From Sphingomonas hengshuiensis (lineage in GTDB: Bacteria; Pseudomonadota; Alphaproteobacteria; Sphingomonadales; Sphingomonadaceae): DNA of 7,652 nt. This document shows positions 5,395-7,652 of the stretch, piece after piece. How positions within the stretch are numbered: position 1 is the first letter of the stretch; the number at the start of each line of letters is the position of its first letter. The notes beneath the pieces were generated by a model, which was given only the letters and a program-made list of their open reading frames with translations, ran no database searches and was not told the origin of the DNA. The stretch spans positions 1-7,652 of the forward strand of contig QFNF01000056.1 of the NCBI GenBank assembly GCA_003240755.1, in the 5' to 3' direction. The position numbers and the translations under genes are program-made.

Positions 5395-7652
5395 TCATGC
5401 CCCCTGCGGCGCGGGTTCGCCGCCATCGGAGGACCGGTTGCCGCCATCGGGTTCGACGTCCGGGTGATCGGACGGCCGGTTGGCGGGCGGAGTATCCTTG
5501 CCGCCATGCCCGAACAGGCGAAGCACGATGACGAAGAACATCGGCACGAAGAAGATGGCGAGGACGGTGGCGGACAACATGCCGCCGACCACCGACCGTC
5601 CGATGGCGTTCTGTCCACCGGCACCCGCCCCGGTCGACACCGCCAGCGGCAGCACGCCGAAGATGAACGCCAGCGAGGTCATGAGGATCGGTCGCAGACG
5701 CAGCCGCGCCGCCTCCACCGCCGCTTCGATCGGTCCCATGCCGTCGGCGATCCGCTCCTCGGCAAACTCCACGATCAGGATCGCGTTCTTCGCCGACACG
5801 CCGATGGTCGTAATCAGGCCGACCTGCAGATAGATGTCGTTGTTGAGGCCGGTCAGCCACGCCGCGAGCAGCGCGCCGAGAATGCCCAGCGGCACCACCA
5901 GCAGGACCGAGATCGGCACCGACCAGCTTTCGTACAGCGCGGCAAGGCACAGGAACACGATCAGCAGCGACAGGCCATAGAGCGCCGGCGCCTGACCACC
6001 CGACAGCCGTTCCTCGAACGACAGCCCGGTCCATTCCAGCGCGGTGCCCGGCGGCAGCTTGGCATGGATTTCCTCCAGCGCCTCCATCGCCGCACCGGTG
6101 CTGAGACCCTGCCCCGGCGACCCCTGCAACTGCATCGCCGACTGGCCGTTATAGCGCGTCAGTTGCACCGGCGCGTTGGACCATTCCAGCGTCGAAAAGG
6201 CAGTGAACGGCACCATCTGACCGGTCGCGCCCCGTACATACAGATCACCGACATCTTCGGGGCTGAGACGATAGGGGGTATCGGCCTGGACATAGACGCG
6301 CTTCACCCGACCGCGGTCGATGAAGTCGTTGATATAGCCGCCGCCCCATGCCGTCGCGATCGTCGAGTTGACGTCGGCAAGGTCGAGCCCGAGGGCGCGC
6401 GCCTTGTCCTCGTCGATATTGACCTTGAGCTGCGGCGCATCGTCGAGGCTGAGCGGACGGACCTGTGCCAGTCGCGCATCCTGCGCGGCCATGCCGAGCA
6501 TCATGTTGCGGGCTTCCAGCAGCTTGTCGTGACCGATGCCGCCGGTATCCACCAATTGCACGTCGAAACCGGTCGCATTGCCCAGTTCCTGCACGGCAGG
6601 CGGCACCAGCGCGAAGATCAGTCCGTCCTTGTACTGGCTGAACGCCCCCATCGCACGGCCGGCGATCGCCTGCGCCTTGTTGTCGGCACCGCTACGCTCC
6701 TCCCACGGCTTGAGCCGCACGAACGCCAGACCGGCATTCTGCCCCTGCCCCGCAAAGCTGAAGCCGTTGATGGTGAACACGCCGGCGACATTCCCCGATT
6801 CCTGCTTCATGAAATGGTCGCGCACCAGGTCGAGGCCCTTTTCGGTACGGCTGCTCGTCGCACCCGCCGGACCCTGCACCAGCGCCAGCACCGTGCCCTG
6901 ATCCTCATCGGGCAGAAAGCCCGAGGGGAGGCGCGTGAAGAGGAACACCATGCCCAGCACGATCAGCAGATAGACCAGCATCGACCGTTTCCAGCTTCGC
7001 GTGGTGCGCCGGACGCCATTTTCATATTTCTGCTGGCTGCGTTCGAACCGGTCGTTGAACCAGCGGAAGAAACGCGCCAGCGGACCATTGCCCTTCCCGT
7101 GCTTGTCCGGGTCATGGGGCTTGAGGATCGTGGCGCAGAGTGCGGGCGTCAGGATCAGCGCGACCAGCACCGACAGCACCATCGCCGACACGATCGTGAT
7201 CGAGAACTGGCGATAGATCACGCCGGTCGATCCGCCGAAGAACGCCATCGGCAGGAACACCGCGGACAGGACGAGGCCGATGCCGACCAGCGCGCCGGTG
7301 ATCTCGTCCATCGACTTGCGCGCGGCTTCCTTCGGGGAAAGTCCCTCGGTCTGGATCAGGCGTTCGACATTCTCGACGACGACGATCGCGTCGTCGACCA
7401 GCAGGCCGATCGCCAGCACCATGCCGAACAGCGTCAGCGTGTTGATGGTGAATCCGGCCATCGCCATCACGCCGAACGTACCGAGCAGCACCACCGGCAC
7501 CGCGATCGTCGGAATGATCGTCGCGCGCCAGTTCTGGAGGAACAGGAACATCACGAGGAACACCAGCACCACCGCCTCGACCAGCGTGTGGACCACTTCC
7601 TCCACCGAGAGGCGCTCGAAGGTGGAGTTGTCGAGCGGATAGGCGACGGCGA
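5395..7652 (-). CDS. RND multidrug efflux pump inner-membrane subunit, AcrB/MexB type (N-terminus outside window)
   Basis: The proton-driven transporter of a tripartite pump; 751 residues are visible, starting at about AcrB residue 320 ([15 protein letters not shown]). A GTG at 7605 is internal: the frame continues in good alignment to the right edge. Transmembrane segments 2-6, the second periplasmic porter and docking region, and segments 7-12 are present. Proton-relay residues are intact: the aspartate pair in [15 protein letters not shown] (codons 7395-7390), the lysine of [11 protein letters not shown] (5790-5788) and the arginine of [14 protein letters not shown]. Other family marks are [52 protein letters not shown] and [19 protein letters not shown]. 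The similarity to AcrB/MexB (HAE-1) is strong, so hydrophobic drugs, solvents or detergents are likely substrates. After the last membrane segment comes an unusual polar tail of about 40 residues. The channel gene follows with a stop-start overlap; the membrane-fusion gene should lie to the right. Confidence 0.96.
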   Translation of the reverse strand, partial: AVAYPLDNSTFERLSVEEVVHTLVEAVVLVFLVMFLFLQNWRATIIPTIAVPVVLLGTFGVMAMAGFTINTLTLFGMVLAIGLLVDDAIVVVENVERLIQTEGLSPKEAARKSMDEITGALVGIGLVLSAVFLPMAFFGGSTGVIYRQFSITIVSAMVLSVLVALILTPALCATILKPHDPDKHGKGNGPLARFFRWFNDRFERSQQKYENGVRRTTRSWKRSMLVYLLIVLGMVFLFTRLPSGFLPDEDQGTVLALVQGPAGATSSRTEKGLDLVRDHFMKQESGNVAGVFTINGFSFAGQGQNAGLAFVRLKPWEERSGADNKAQAIAGRAMGAFSQYKDGLIFALVPPAVQELGNATGFDVQLVDTGGIGHDKLLEARNMMLGMAAQDARLAQVRPLSLDDAPQLKVNIDEDKARALGLDLADVNSTIATAWGGGYINDFIDRGRVKRVYVQADTPYRLSPEDVGDLYVRGATGQMVPFTAFSTLEWSNAPVQLTRYNGQSAMQLQGSPGQGLSTGAAMEALEEIHAKLPPGTALEWTGLSFEERLSGGQAPALYGLSLLIVFLCLAALYESWSVPISVLLVVPLGILGALLAAWLTGLNNDIYLQVGLITTIGVSAKNAILIVEFAEERIADGMGPIEAAVEAARLRLRPILMTSLAFIFGVLPLAVSTGAGAGGQNAIGRSVVGGMLSATVLAIFFVPMFFVIVLRLFGHGGKDTPPANRPSDHPDVEPDGGNRSSDGGEPAPQGA
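5400..5405 (-). promoter_or_regulatory. ribosome binding site deciding the outer-membrane gene start
   Basis: Minus-strand AGGGGG lies seven bases before ATG 5392 and only one before ATG 5398. It sits inside the last codons of the pump gene, as expected for coupled genes. Confidence 0.55.

Noticed and set aside
5399..6034. Upstream extension of the outer-membrane gene frame by more than 200 codons
   Set aside because: It lies within the pump gene in another frame, and the lipoprotein signal peptide begins at 5392 (or 5398).

Overview
The window looks like chromosomal DNA of a GC-rich alphaproteobacterium, most likely a sphingomonad (Sphingomonas or a close relative). The reasons are the RegB/RegA (PrrB/PrrA, ActS/ActR) redox two-component pair, the codon usage, and two tiny leftward genes whose products resemble small uncharacterised proteins I remember from sphingomonads. 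The assignment rests on reading and memory, not on a search.

Left part, rightward genes (1-2900): the 3' end of a RegB-type sensor kinase overlaps a complete RegA-type response regulator. After a 115-base gap with a plausible EcfG-type (general stress) promoter comes a secreted YcbB-like L,D-transpeptidase with an intact SHGC active site. Ten bases later follows a small proline-rich, acidic lipoprotein, apparently in the same operon. The first pair would sense redox state; the second pair would remodel or crosslink peptidoglycan, with the lipoprotein in an unknown accessory role.

Middle (2901-3161): a 261-base gap between convergent genes. It holds two terminator-like hairpins just after the lipoprotein gene and, further on, a nested set of inverted repeats with two mutually exclusive pairings. 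No protein gene is convincing there.

Centre right, leftward small genes (3162-3761): two short genes of unknown function, 60 and 86 residues, each with a good ribosome binding site, separated by 156 bases.

Right part, leftward genes (3932-7652): an OprM/NodT-type outer-membrane efflux lipoprotein overlaps by a few bases the end of an AcrB/MexB-type RND pump gene that runs off the right edge. Together they form the distal part of a tripartite drug-efflux operon; the membrane-fusion (AcrA-like) gene would be expected beyond the right edge. A strong hairpin follows the operon.

Most of this window is ordinary for its lineage. I found no clear new defence, mobile or metabolic system. The best leads are the structured convergent gap, the EcfG-like promoter at the L,D-transpeptidase operon, and the two small orphan proteins.
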